Source of the DNA: Candidatus Zixiibacteriota bacterium
GTDB taxonomy: Bacteria > Zixibacteria > MSB-5A5 > GN15 > FEB-12
Direction: 5' to 3'
NCBI GenBank assembly: GCA_017999435.1
Contig: JAGNLV010000001.1
Location: 1,148,746 to 1,212,745 of the forward strand
DNA length: 64,000 nucleotides
The notes below the pieces were generated by a model. That model was not told the DNA's origin and ran no database searches. It saw only the letters and a program-made list of their open reading frames with translations. Below are positions 10,557 to 20,200 of the stretch, piece by piece (the stretch's first letter is position 1; the number at the start of each line of letters is the position of its first letter). A program made the translations under genes and the position numbers.

Positions 10557-10888
10557 CTTACCTCCTTCACTGACGTAATGGACCAAGGCGACCCTACAAA
10601 CGCGGGAACGACTGTTTCATGGGCGCCGACTTCCGCATGGACCCGAAGACCCCTTGGTGTGCCCGCCGGTGAAGCCCGGCTCGCCGCGAGCCGGCCGGCG
10701 CGGGCCAGTCGGCGGACGCAATTATAGTATAGGCGGGAAGTTGCGGTCTGTCAATGCGTTTTCGCCGGCCGACGACGTGCGGGAAAACGGGGGCTGGCGT
10801 AATTCCGGCCGGTCCATATATTTATGCGGACTTTGGCCGTGTGGGCGGCTAAAGCAAGTTCGGTGCGCAACCGATAACCCTAATACGT
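10557..10888. other. divergent intergenic region
   Basis: Separates the minus-strand dockerin genes from lepB. It holds the minus promoter (10726-10754) and a plus-strand TATATT (10817-10822) with only a weak -35 (CTGGCG, 10794-10799), which may serve lepB. No gene seen. Confidence 0.5.
10726..10754 (-). promoter_or_regulatory. consensus promoter for the dockerin-protein pair
   Basis: On the minus strand: TTGACA (10754-10749), 17 bp, TATACT (10731-10726), giving a leader of about 160 nt before the GTG at 10556. Confidence 0.75.
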
Positions 10889-11614
10889 ATGGAAGAGGAT
10901 TTCCTCATACAGGACATCAAGCGCGCGGAAGCTCACAAAGAGGCCGAGCGGGTGCGCCGCTACCGGGCCCCGCGCCCGGTCTGGCGCGAGTACCTTGACA
11001 CCGCCATCCTCGCCTTCCTGGCCGCCGTCCTTCTGCGGATGTTCGTGGTCTCGGCCTACCGGGTCAGCTCCTCCTCGATGGAGGGGACGTTGTACGAAGG
11101 GGATTACATCTTCGTCAACAAGCTGGCCTACAAGTATGGCGGAGCGCCGAAGGTCGGCGACATCATCGTCTTCGCCTACCCCAACAATCCCACCAAGGAT
11201 TACATCAAGCGCATTGTGGCGCTGCCGGGGCAGGAAGTCGTGGTGGGCGACAAGGTTCTGTATGTGGACGGCGCGGTGGCCGAGATTCCGGCCCACGCCC
11301 AGCACACGGATCAGCGGATACTGCCCGCCGATCTGTCGTTCCGCGACAATTTCGGGCCCTACGTGGTGCCGGAGAACCAGTACTTCGTCATGGGGGACAA
11401 CCGTGACGACAGCCGGGACAGCCGGTTCTGGGGGGGCGTGCCCGCCCAGAATGTCAAGGGAAAGGCGGTGTTCGTGTACTGGTCGTGGCAGCCGGACGAC
11501 GGGGCGCCGGGATTCTCATTTCCCTACGTGATCGATGCGGTCCAGTGGATCGGGTATGTTGTCTTCAACTTCCCGTCCCACGTTCGCTGGGACCGTGTCG
11601 GACTGGCGCTCTGA
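10889..11614 (+). CDS. lepB: signal peptidase I
   Basis: 241 residues. Removes signal peptides from exported proteins at the outer face of the inner membrane. A cytoplasmic basic N-terminus is followed by one membrane segment (about 36-56) and the S26 catalytic domain. The nucleophile is Ser63 in SSSSMEG and the general base is Lys107 in DYIKRIVALPG; the box E motif GDNRDDSRDSRFWG lies near 169-182. No ribosome site precedes the ATG. It is followed after 3 bp by hemW. Two large proteins with signal peptides lie immediately upstream in the opposite direction. Confidence 0.95.
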   Translation: MEEDFLIQDIKRAEAHKEAERVRRYRAPRPVWREYLDTAILAFLAAVLLRMFVVSAYRVSSSSMEGTLYEGDYIFVNKLAYKYGGAPKVGDIIVFAYPNNPTKDYIKRIVALPGQEVVVGDKVLYVDGAVAEIPAHAQHTDQRILPADLSFRDNFGPYVVPENQYFVMGDNRDDSRDSRFWGGVPAQNVKGKAVFVYWSWQPDDGAPGFSFPYVIDAVQWIGYVVFNFPSHVRWDRVGLAL

Positions 11615-11617
11615 GGC

Positions 11618-12757
11618 ATGCCGTTCGGCCTGTACGTACATTTCCCCTTTTGCCGCAACACGTGCTCCTACTGCGACTTTTACAAAGAGAAGCACCAGGC
11701 CGCCCTGGAACGCGAGTTCTACCACGCGCTGCGCATTGAAACGGAACTCGCCGCCGAGCACCCGGCGGTGCAGCGCAGCCAGGTCACGACCATCTTTATC
11801 GGCGGTGGCACGCCCAATATCTCCGATCCGGATCTCCTGACCGACTGGCTCGGCCACCTGCGGCGGCATATCGATGTCGCCGACGAAATCGAGTTTACCA
11901 TCGAGTGCAACCCCGAGGCGGTGACGCGGGAGCAGCTCGAGCGGCTCAAAGGGCTGGGCGTGAACCGGCCGGTGTTCGGAGTGCAGTCGTTCAACACGCG
12001 GCTACTGAAACTGCTCGACCGGCGCCACCACCCGCACGACAGCTACCGGGCGATTTACTACGCCAACGCGCTGGGGTTCCGCGCCTGGGGAGTTGATTTC
12101 ATCTTCGGACTCCCCGGCCAGACCAGCAAGATGCTGGCGGCCGATCTCGACCAACTGCTCGATTTCGAACCCCCCCACGTGTCGTACTACCAGCTCACGG
12201 TGGAAGAGGGGACGCCCCTGTGGCGGCGGGTGAAGGCGGGGAAACTGCGGATGCCCGACCAGGAACTGTTGCTGGCGCTTTACCGCGGGGGCGTGGAACA
12301 GATGGCGGACCTCGGGTACCTGCGGTACGAGGTCTCCTCGTTCGCCCGACCGGGGTTCGAGTGCCGGCACAACCTCGGCTACTGGGAGGGGGCGGAGTAC
12401 CTCGGGCTGGGGCCCTCGGCCCATTCCTACCTCGACAACACCCGGTTCGCCAACTGGCCGAACGTGCGCGAGTACATCAAGGCGCTCCAGGCCGGCATTC
12501 TCCCCCGCACGGTTGACGAGTCGGGGGCGCCGGAGCGGATGACCGAGGCGATCATGCTCGGTCTGCGCACGGCCCGCGGGATCAGCCGCTCCGCCTTCGC
12601 CGAACGCTTCGGCCAGCCTATCGAATCGCGGCTCGATACGGAGCAGTACGCGCTCCTGGTCGAGTCGGGGCATCTGATTCCCGAACGGGGGATGCTGCGT
12701 CTGTCGGAAGAGGGCATTCACCTCGCCGACGAAATCACCCGACGGCTGCTGAAGTGA
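11618..12757 (+). CDS. hemW: radical SAM heme chaperone HemW (coproporphyrinogen oxidase-like)
   Basis: 379 residues. The radical SAM cluster motif is C12-x3-C16-x2-C19 in FCRNTCSYCDF, followed by GGGTP near 67-71 and the HemW core sequences GVQSF and GVDFIFGLPGQT. The HemN/HemW C-terminal domain follows (ERMTEAIMLGLRTARGI). HemW binds heme and delivers it to respiratory proteins rather than oxidising coproporphyrinogen. The CSYCDF form with Phe after the third cysteine, and the length, fit HemW rather than true HemN. GAGG overlaps the lepB stop just before the ATG, so the two genes form an operon. Confidence 0.9.
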   Translation: MPFGLYVHFPFCRNTCSYCDFYKEKHQAALEREFYHALRIETELAAEHPAVQRSQVTTIFIGGGTPNISDPDLLTDWLGHLRRHIDVADEIEFTIECNPEAVTREQLERLKGLGVNRPVFGVQSFNTRLLKLLDRRHHPHDSYRAIYYANALGFRAWGVDFIFGLPGQTSKMLAADLDQLLDFEPPHVSYYQLTVEEGTPLWRRVKAGKLRMPDQELLLALYRGGVEQMADLGYLRYEVSSFARPGFECRHNLGYWEGAEYLGLGPSAHSYLDNTRFANWPNVREYIKALQAGILPRTVDESGAPERMTEAIMLGLRTARGISRSAFAERFGQPIESRLDTEQYALLVESGHLIPERGMLRLSEEGIHLADEITRRLLK

Positions 12758-12803
12758 CGGCGTCGCGCCGGGCCGCCTCCCCCCCGGTCGGCCGACAAAG
12801 GGG

Positions 12804-12833
12804 TTGCCGCGGGTAATCCAACGGATCTATATT
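12804..12833 (+). promoter_or_regulatory. promoter for tadA (leaderless transcript)
   Basis: TTGCCG (12804-12809), 18 bp, TATATT (12828-12833). The tadA ATG at 12840 lies only 6 nt after the -10 box, where transcription should start, so the mRNA is predicted to begin at the start codon. Confidence 0.6.
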
Positions 12834-12839
12834 ATTCGG

Positions 12840-13319
12840 ATGGACTCGGACCGGTACAGCATATATATGCGGCTGGCGCTGCGCGAGGCGGAGCAGGCTT
12901 TCGAGGAGGGGGAGGTGCCGGTGGGCGCGGTGGTGGTGCAGGGGGACCGCGTGATCGGCCGGGGGGCCAACCGCACCGTCCATCTGCATGACGCCACGGC
13001 GCACGCGGAGATGATTGCGCTGACGGCGGCGGCCAACGCGCTCGGCGACTGGCGCCTCGAAGGCTGCGAGCTGTACTGCACGCTCGAGCCGTGCGCCATG
13101 TGCGCCGGGGCCGCCGTACTGTCCCGGATCGAACGAATCGTGTTCGGATCGCGCGACCCCAAATTCGGCGCCTGCGGTTCGATTTTCCTGATCCCCGGCG
13201 ATCCCCGGCTGAACCACCGGGCGGAAATTGTCGAAGGCGTCCTGGCCGACGCGGCCGCGGAACTGATGCGGGCGTTTTTCCAGCGCCTCCGCCAAGCCAA
13301 GGGAGAAGAAGTGACGTGA
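12840..13319 (+). CDS. tadA: tRNA-specific adenosine deaminase
   Basis: 159 residues. Deaminates the wobble adenosine 34 to inosine in tRNA-Arg(ACG). Zinc and catalytic residues are His55 and Glu57 in AHAEMIAL and Cys85/Cys88 in PCAMCAG, the standard CDA-fold signature. The start at 12840 gives the family-typical opening with YMRLALREAEQAFEEGEVPVGA. An upstream extension to 12804 would lie within the promoter. There is no ribosome site, consistent with a leaderless message. The stop overlaps the GTG start of the next gene by 4 nt. Confidence 0.93.
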   Translation: MDSDRYSIYMRLALREAEQAFEEGEVPVGAVVVQGDRVIGRGANRTVHLHDATAHAEMIALTAAANALGDWRLEGCELYCTLEPCAMCAGAAVLSRIERIVFGSRDPKFGACGSIFLIPGDPRLNHRAEIVEGVLADAAAELMRAFFQRLRQAKGEEVT

Positions 13320-13786
13320 AACCGCTGAGCGAGACGCAGGAGCGGACGTGGATGGTCATTCGGGTGGTCGCGGCAGCGGTCGGGATTGTCGCGCCGGCGT
13401 TCTTCTTCGCCATTGCCGCGCTCGTCCACCCGGATTCGTCGCCGCTCGGCGAAAACGGCGCGGGGGCGATTGACGTCGCGTTCTACCTCCTGCTGATCCT
13501 GGGGATCGTCGATCCGCTGCTGGCGCTGCTGATCGAGCGGCCCCTGCTGGCCGACTGGCGCCGCCGGCCCGGCCGGCGCACGGCCGACCGGATGTTCTTC
13601 CATCTCGCCGTCCTCCGCATGGCCTTCGTCGAGGCAACGTTCCTCTACGGGTTTGTCGTGTACCTTCTGACCTGGGATCTGATGCGGATGCTCATTTTCT
13701 ACCTGGTCGGACTCGTGTGGCTCGGCCTCTATTGGCCGCGGCGGGAGAAATACGAACAGTTTATCGAAGGGGCGGAGCGGTTATGA
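13316..13786 (+). CDS. small membrane protein of unknown function
   Basis: 156 residues from a GTG at 13316 that overlaps the tadA stop (GTGA); GGGAG lies about 10 nt upstream. Four hydrophobic segments are seen (about 14-38, 54-70, 92-120, 122-142). There is a conserved-looking basic loop (LADWRRRPGRRTADRM) and a charged tail. No family recognised. Translational coupling to tadA and to the following gene suggests one operon. Confidence 0.65.
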   Translation: MKPLSETQERTWMVIRVVAAAVGIVAPAFFFAIAALVHPDSSPLGENGAGAIDVAFYLLLILGIVDPLLALLIERPLLADWRRRPGRRTADRMFFHLAVLRMAFVEATFLYGFVVYLLTWDLMRMLIFYLVGLVWLGLYWPRREKYEQFIEGAERL

Positions 13787-14319
13787 GAGACGAAGGGAAC
13801 GAAGATCGGTACGATCTGGCGCGCATGATCGCCGGGTCGCTCTACCAGGGGCTGTTCATCAACATCCTGCTGCCCGCCGGGCTGCTGCTGGCGGCCTATG
13901 TCATCGAGCAGCGCGGCGGCCTGGGCAACGCGCTCGGGGCGGCCGCCAACCCGCTCTTCTATGTCCTGGCGGTGGTGAGCGTCGCCGAGGGGGCCGCCGC
14001 CGTCCTGTGGCGGTCGAAGACACTGGCTTTGCCCATGGTGCGGCGGATCGAGACGCTCGAGGAGGATATCCGCGGCGAACTCCGGGTGCGCCTGCGGCCG
14101 GTTTTCCTGCTCATCGCCGGCATCGCCCTCAACGGGTTCGCCTATTTCCTGCTCACCGGGCGGTTCCGCGAGGGGCTGGTGTTCGTGGTCCTCTCGTTTC
14201 TCGCGTTCCAGATAGTCCGGCCGAGGTACGGCATGGTGCGCGGCCTGATCAAACAGCAGGAGGACCTGGCCGCCCGGGGACTCCTGCGCACCCAGCGCCG
14301 CCCCGGCGAGCTGACGTAG
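13783..14319 (+). CDS. membrane protein of unknown function
   Basis: 178 residues from the ATG at 13783, overlapping the previous stop (ATGA). An acidic N-terminus (MRDEGNEDRYD) is followed by four predicted membrane segments (about 20-42, 52-72, 104-122, 126-146) and a basic C-terminal tail. It resembles the preceding protein in layout (four helices, charged ends), so the two may form a heteromeric membrane complex; this is inference only. It is the last gene before a strong terminator. Confidence 0.65.
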   Translation: MRDEGNEDRYDLARMIAGSLYQGLFINILLPAGLLLAAYVIEQRGGLGNALGAAANPLFYVLAVVSVAEGAAAVLWRSKTLALPMVRRIETLEEDIRGELRVRLRPVFLLIAGIALNGFAYFLLTGRFREGLVFVVLSFLAFQIVRPRYGMVRGLIKQQEDLAARGLLRTQRRPGELT

Positions 14320-14405
14320 GGCGGCCGGCCGAGGGCCGCGCCCGATTTCCGGCGTCCGGGGTCTCCCCCGCCCCGCCGATAAGCGGCCCCCCCGGGACAA
14401 ACAGC

Positions 14406-14440
14406 GCGGCCCGCCGGATACGCCTGCGGGCCGCCTTTTC
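14406..14440 (+). terminator. intrinsic terminator of the tadA operon
   Basis: Perfect 9-bp stem GCGGCCCGC/GCGGGCCGC with an 11-nt loop, followed by CTTTTC, between convergent genes. Confidence 0.7.
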
Positions 14441-14463
14441 ATTTGCCGTCGGGCTGCGCCGGC

Positions 14464-16587
14464 TCAGGCGGCGCTTTTCTGTTTCCCCTTGTCCTTCACC
14501 GACACGCCCACCCGGTACAGCATGTACATGAGCGCCCCGAACGGGATCAGCGAGAACCAGTCCGCCTCCGAGAGGTAGTGCGACCACCCGGAGCCGTTGA
14601 TCGCCTTGTCCAGTCCGAAGCCGGTGAGGCCGGCGACGACGATGCCCATGATGGCGGCGCCGGCGATGAATCCGGACGACATGAGCACGCCCGGCGAGAA
14701 CTCCGCCTCCGCGGAATTGCTCTTGCGCTTGCGGTCGACAATGCCGCGGATGAGACCGCCCGCCATGATCGGTGCCGAACTCGACAGCGGGAGATAGAGG
14801 CCGACCGCGAAGGGAAGGGACGAGATCCCCACCAGCTCCATCATGAGCGCCAAGAACACGCCGATCAGCACCAGCCCCCAGGGAAGTTTCTGCGTGAGGA
14901 TGCCGTCGATGATGAGACTGAAGAGCCGCGCCTTGGGCGAATCGAGCTTCGTCACCTGCTTGCCGTCGACCTCCGACACGACGCCCGCGATGCCGGGATC
15001 GACGAGGTAGGCGATCCGCCCCGAATCGTCGACCAGGTACTTGCCGATCAGGACGGTCCCGACCGGCTCGTTGACATAGTGCACGCGGTACATCGCGCCG
15101 TCCGGACCCTGCTGCGTCTCGGCGCCGGGAGCGGCGGCCGCGAGGTAGTCGGGGTGGCGGGCGGGGGTCACGGTCGTGTAGGCGTTGTTGAGGGCGATGA
15201 CGATGAGCCCGATGACCAGGGCGCTGGAGATGACGCCGATCATGATGGCGATCTGCTGGAGCCGGGGCGTGGCCCCGACGAGGAAGCCGGTTTTGAGATC
15301 CTGGCTGATTGTGCCGCCGTTCGAGGCGGCGATGCAGACGATCGCCGCCGTCGAGAGAGCCATCGCCCGGTACGACACGCCCGTCCATCCGACGGCCAGG
15401 AAGAGCAGGCAGGTGATCAGGAGGGTGGCCACGGTCATACCCGAGATCGGGTTCGAGGAGGAGCCGATTTCGCCGGTGATGCGGCTGGAGACGGTGACGA
15501 AGAAGAACCCGAAGAGGACGATCAGGACGGCCGAGATGACGTTGATGTGGAGGATGGGGGAGAGCCAGATGGCGAGGACCAGGCCGATTGATCCAAAGAC
15601 CACGACCGAGAGCGGGAGGTCGCGCTCGGTGCGGAGCACCGCCTCCTGCGCCCCCTTCCCCGCGCGGGAGTCCAGGAACGTGCGGAAGCCGCGGCGGAAC
15701 GCGGCGATGATGGTGGGGAAGGACCGGATGAGGCTGATGATGCCGCCGGTGGCGACTGCACCGGCCCCGATGTAGAGCACGTAGGCGTTGCGCACCTCGT
15801 TCGGCGACATGTCGCGGATGAGGGTCGTGGCCGGGAACATCGGCGCCGTGAGGTTCTCGCCGAAAATCGTGATCGCGGGGATGAGAATGAGGTACGACAG
15901 CAGGCCGCCCGCCATCATGTTCGCGGAGACCCGGCGGCCGATGATGTAGCCGACGCCGAGGAGCTCGGGCGTGATCTCCGCCGCCACCGAGGCTCCCTTA
16001 AAGAACCCCAGCATGCGGTTGGGAATCTCCGCCCACAGCTTCATGCCCGCGTTCAAAAACTTGTACGCGGCGCCCAGCCCGAAACCGAGAAAGACGGTCT
16101 TGGCATTGGTGCCGCCCTGCTCGCCCACGATGAGCACGTCGGCGCAGGCAGTCCCCTCCGGATAGGTGAGCCGGCCGTGTTCCTTGACGATCAGCCCCTG
16201 GCGCAGCGGGATCATCATGAGGACGCCGAGGATCCCGCCCAGGAGTGCCATCCAGCAGATGCTCAGCAGCTCCATGTCCTGGCCGAGCAGCAGGAAGACC
16301 GGCATGGTGGTGGCCACACCGAAAGCGATCGATTCCCCGGCCGACCCGGTCGTCTGCACGATGTTGTTCTCCAGAATGGTCGCGCGGCCGAGCACGCGGA
16401 AGAGCGTGATCGAGAGCACGGCGATGGGGATTGAGGCGCTCACGGTCATGCCGACCTTCAGAGCCAGGTAGACCGACGAGGCGGCGAAGACGATGCCGAG
16501 GATCGCCCCGAGAGCGACCGCGCGAAAGGTGAACTCGCGGAGACTGCGGTCGGGCGGGACGAAGGGACTGAAGTGCGGGTCTTTCAT
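14464..16587 (-). CDS. OPT-family oligopeptide/metal-chelate transporter
   Basis: 707 residues with about 14-16 membrane segments. It is an OPT-family secondary transporter, a proton-coupled importer of oligopeptides or metal-peptide chelates in the inner membrane. Family-typical motifs include GVVFAASSVYLALKVG-like sequence near 33-47, NNIVQTTGSAGESIAFGV near 73-90, RLTYPEGTACADVLIVGEQGG near 141, and SNPISGMT. The length fits bacterial OPT proteins of about 650-700 residues. AGGAGAG lies 6 nt before the ATG. It is a single-gene unit behind its own promoter, convergent with the tadA operon. The substrate cannot be told from sequence. Confidence 0.9.
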   Translation of the reverse strand: MKDPHFSPFVPPDRSLREFTFRAVALGAILGIVFAASSVYLALKVGMTVSASIPIAVLSITLFRVLGRATILENNIVQTTGSAGESIAFGVATTMPVFLLLGQDMELLSICWMALLGGILGVLMMIPLRQGLIVKEHGRLTYPEGTACADVLIVGEQGGTNAKTVFLGFGLGAAYKFLNAGMKLWAEIPNRMLGFFKGASVAAEITPELLGVGYIIGRRVSANMMAGGLLSYLILIPAITIFGENLTAPMFPATTLIRDMSPNEVRNAYVLYIGAGAVATGGIISLIRSFPTIIAAFRRGFRTFLDSRAGKGAQEAVLRTERDLPLSVVVFGSIGLVLAIWLSPILHINVISAVLIVLFGFFFVTVSSRITGEIGSSSNPISGMTVATLLITCLLFLAVGWTGVSYRAMALSTAAIVCIAASNGGTISQDLKTGFLVGATPRLQQIAIMIGVISSALVIGLIVIALNNAYTTVTPARHPDYLAAAAPGAETQQGPDGAMYRVHYVNEPVGTVLIGKYLVDDSGRIAYLVDPGIAGVVSEVDGKQVTKLDSPKARLFSLIIDGILTQKLPWGLVLIGVFLALMMELVGISSLPFAVGLYLPLSSSAPIMAGGLIRGIVDRKRKSNSAEAEFSPGVLMSSGFIAGAAIMGIVVAGLTGFGLDKAINGSGWSHYLSEADWFSLIPFGALMYMLYRVGVSVKDKGKQKSAA

Positions 16588-16625
16588 CTTTGCTCTCCTG
16601 CAAGGGCACGCTGGTGGTTCCGGTA

Positions 16626-16654
16626 TGTATACGCAATGGTCTGCGGCGGGGCAA
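16626..16654 (-). promoter_or_regulatory. promoter for the OPT transporter
   Basis: On the minus strand: TTGCCC (16654-16649), 17 bp, TATACA (16631-16626), about 32 nt of leader before the ATG at 16587. Confidence 0.6.
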
Positions 16655-16720
16655 TCGGTTAATTGCGGCGCCCCGCGGCGGCGCCCGCTCCTCCACGGCC
16701 GGACACCCCGGGCCGGCTCC

Positions 16721-16808
16721 GCGTAATGTTCTCGGCGAGCCCCCGCGCAACGTCTTCGGCCGACCCTCGCGCAACGCCTTCGGCCGACCCTCGCGCGACA
16801 CGCCCGGC
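16721..16808. repeat. 24-bp tandem repeat, three full copies plus a partial
   Basis: Units start at 16721, 16745, 16769 and 16793 (partial). The two central copies differ at one position and share GCGCAACG, then CTTCGGCCGACCCTC. The outer copies are diverged. It lies in the gene-free stretch between the OPT promoter and tRNA-Ser. Confidence 0.7.
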
Positions 16809-16907
16809 TGGTTAGTGCTGAACAGGCTTCGCCGGCGCTGGTTGGAAGCGCCGGGTGGCCTGAGCCGGGATGCGGCTGCTCTGGGCCGAGGCGGGCGGAA
16901 ATTGGAC

Positions 16908-16935
16908 TTTACAAACGGTGGCGGAAGATTAAATT
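16908..16935 (+). promoter_or_regulatory. probable promoter for tRNA-Ser
   Basis: TTTACA (16908-16913), 16 bp, TAAATT (16930-16935), about 50 nt before the mature tRNA 5' end. Confidence 0.5.
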
Positions 16936-16984
16936 GGATAGTCGCGGCGACCGGGGCTTTCGGCCCCGGCGCCTGCGAAGACAC

Positions 16985-17072
16985 GGAGAGGTGGCTGAGT
17001 GGTCGAAAGCGGCGGTCTCGAAAACCGTTGTACCCTCGGGTACCCTGGGTTCGAATCCCAGCCTCTCCGCCA
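16985..17072 (+). tRNA. tRNA-Ser(CGA)
   Basis: 88 nt. Acceptor stem GGAGAGG (16985-16991) pairs with CCTCTCC (17062-17068), with discriminator G and an encoded CCA (17070-17072). The anticodon loop CTCGAAA puts CGA at 17019-17021, reading UCG. A long variable arm (around GTACCCTCGGGTACC) marks it as a class II serine tRNA. The T arm contains GGTTCGAATCCC. Confidence 0.95.
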
Positions 17073-17195
17073 TTTTGTGTGAGGGCGCGGAGGTTGCGGC
17101 GGGGGAAAGCGGGAGGTCCAGTGCGCATTCAGGCAATTTGACCGGGAGAAGGCGGCAAACTTCCACCGTATTGTCGCCACCGGCCGGCAAATGAG

Positions 17196-17222
17196 AAAAG
17201 GGCGGCCGGCGGCCGCCCCTTT
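17196..17222 (-). terminator. intrinsic terminator, mainly minus strand
   Basis: GGGCGGCC/GGCCGCCC with a 3-nt loop (17200-17218). It is flanked by AAAA on the left and CTTT on the right, so it has T residues on both strands. It follows the minus-strand stop at 17248 by about 30 nt and could also stop readthrough from the tRNA. Confidence 0.7.
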
Positions 17223-17247
17223 CGTTTGCCGTTTCCGTGTCCAGCAG

Positions 17248-20200
17248 CTACTTCAACAAGAGCATCTTCTTCGTGTCGCGGAATGTCCCCGCTTCCAGGC
17301 GGTAGAAATACACGCCGCTCGCGACCCGGCTCCCGTCGGAGTTGGTGCTGTTCCACTCGACCGATTGATACCCCGCCTCCATCTGGCGGTCAACCAGCGT
17401 CGTCACCGTCTGGCCGAGAATGTTGATCACCTCGAGCCGGACGTGGGTCGCCACCGGGAGCGCAAACTGGATCACGGTCGTGGGGTTGAACGGGTTCGGG
17501 TAGTTCTGCGCCAGCTCAAACCGCCGCGGCAGATTCGGCGAACTGGACTTGCCGCCGATCCGGGCGATCATCGACTGGTGCGACATATCGGCCACGAGGC
17601 CATCGACCAGCGTCACCTCGCCCGGAACCGTGAACAGCGTCGTCGATCCCTGCGGCAGGTGAACCTCGCCTTGGAGATCGAGCAGGCCGACACGAGTGAG
17701 CCCATCGACCGTGCCGTGAACCAGCTCAAGGCCGGTTTCGGTGGTGTTGGCGATGCTGTCCGGGTGATCCGCCTGCAGTGTGATCTGCACGCCCATGAGC
17801 GGCTCGGAGGCTTCGAGAATGACCGTCGTCGCGGCGCCATCGAACTCGGTGCGCAGCGAGGCGATCGGTTCCGGGGCCGCCCGGCGGGCCGACTTGACAA
17901 CCCCGCAGGCCAAGGGAGTCTGGCAGTCGCGGAATATTATGCATATGAGCATGGTTGCATCGCCCACTGTAACCCCACCATCAGCGTTCACATCGGCTTC
18001 GTCGAGACACTGCGGCGCCGCACCGCCCCTGAAGAGGTAGGCTATGAGAGAGGTAAGATCGAGGATAGTGAGCTCGGGTGGCCAATCGTGAGTGAAATCG
18101 CCCCGCATCACACAGCACGGCGGCTCCTCGCCAATGATGATCTGGCCCGGGCTGAACGCCGGAACCGTCGTATCGCCGGTCGCCAGTACGAAGCGGTAGC
18201 GCAGGGTATCATCATCCGGCGCCACGTAAGTGGTCGTATCGATCAGGACCTTTTCGTCGTAGGCGAAGTCTCGCACCGTGAAGTGGATATCCGCCACCTT
18301 GCAGGTCTGCGGCACCATCATCGAATCCGTCGAATCCGGCATCGGCGGCGGCTGGATATCCCGATCAACGATGATGATCTGCTGGTCCGGGATGATCCAG
18401 GCGGTGTCGACAATAGCGTGGCTGAAACTGACCGAGTCGACCACCACGGCCGCAGACTGGGTCGTGAAGTAGCGCAGGGGGATGGTGAAATCCCTCAGCG
18501 TGTCATTGGTGTGCAGGTAAACCGGCACAGTTACGGTGCGCCCCGGCTGCGTGTACTGCGTTCCGACTGTGACTCCGGACTCGACAAACAGCGCCAGCGG
18601 GATCGTTTGGATGTGACGGCCGGCGATGTCCCGAAACACCAGCGTGGCGCGGTAGATACCGGGGGCCCACGACCCCGGATCCCCCTTGAGCGCAACCCGG
18701 ACCGAATCAGGGTTTGTGCCGCTCAGCTTGTCGATCTCGAGCCACTCCACATCGAAGTGCGGTTCCACCGTCCAGTTAAGCATACCGTCGCCGCAGGACG
18801 AGTTCACGTGAATCCACTGCGCCGGCGGCATGACGGTCGAGGTATCAGTGGTCGTGAACTCCATGTCGGTCTGGTCGATGTTCATGGGGATATCGATCGT
18901 CACGTTGATCGCGACATCGGCGGTGTCCGCGCCATAGCTGTTCTCCGCGATCACCCTGACCGTGTGCGTCCCCTCCGACGGCGGCGTGAAGTAGAGGGTG
19001 TCGTTGGCCCAGGTGGCGCCATTGGAGACGGTGACGTTATCCTGTAGATGGATGAGCAGTGGAAACTTCACCTCGGTTGGAAGTTGACAGCCGACCGATG
19101 TAAACGATGACGGGTTCTGAATCCATGGGAACCCATACCAACCGCACGCACCCGGGCCGCCGTGGGCACCAAGATCATTGCGAGCACCACCGAGTGATGG
19201 CCCGAAGCACACGTCATCATAGGCGGGATCAGGGTTCCCGGCATCGATACAGAGAGAGGGGAATAGAATGGTCAGATCCTCCTCGGCGCAGCCCGACGGG
19301 CTTAGGAACACCGGTCCCACATCAATGTTTCCCGTTCCGGGATAACCGCCTTGAACATCGCTAAAAGTAACGGCCACGTTGCCGGATATTTCAGGGTTAG
19401 TACCGTTATTGAAGAAGAAGATCGAGTTCATGGCGGCTATGGAGTCGCCGGTGCGGTACAACGCATTCTCAGTATTATTGGCGAATGTGCTATTCTCGAT
19501 ATTAGCGTCGGCCCCTGCAGAATATACACCTGCACCCCACGCGCGATACCCGTTGGCGCTGTATACAGTATTGCACGCAACCACCGTATTGGCGATTGTC
19601 AGTTCCCCGTTCTCATGACAGACTCCGCCGCCGTAGCTCATTGCGTTTCTGGCACCCGTAGACGCGTCGACGCGGCTATAGACATAGTTGCCGGAAAATA
19701 CCGAGTTGGTAATGATTGTTCTCCCACTTAAGTACGCCCCCCCACCCCAAGCATTCACGCCGCATCCAAACGTACAGCTGACGCGTCCGTACAAGTCATT
19801 GTTGAATATCTGGCATCGCGTGATCCGGATGAGTCCACTTGCAGTAGAGGCATAGATCGCACCGCCATAGACACTTCCCACCTGGCTGTTGCCTGGGTTG
19901 CCCCCGTTGTATTCGAATCTGCAGTCATCTACGATTAGATGCCCGCCCGTGGAGTGGCTTATGATACCGCCGCCGCTCATCCTAGCCGTGTTCGAGTCCA
20001 CAATACATTCCTGCATGAGCAGGCTGCCTGTCCCCAATTCCGCCCAAATCCCGCCGCCATGGGTAGACGGCGAGCTGTTTCCCACAAACCGACAAGCCCT
20101 CAGGCGCAACGTGTCGACGCTCAGCCGGCGATCCAGGTATATGGCACCACCGCCGGTCGGCGACGAGCACCCTCGTATCTCTGTGTTCTCGATTACTTGC

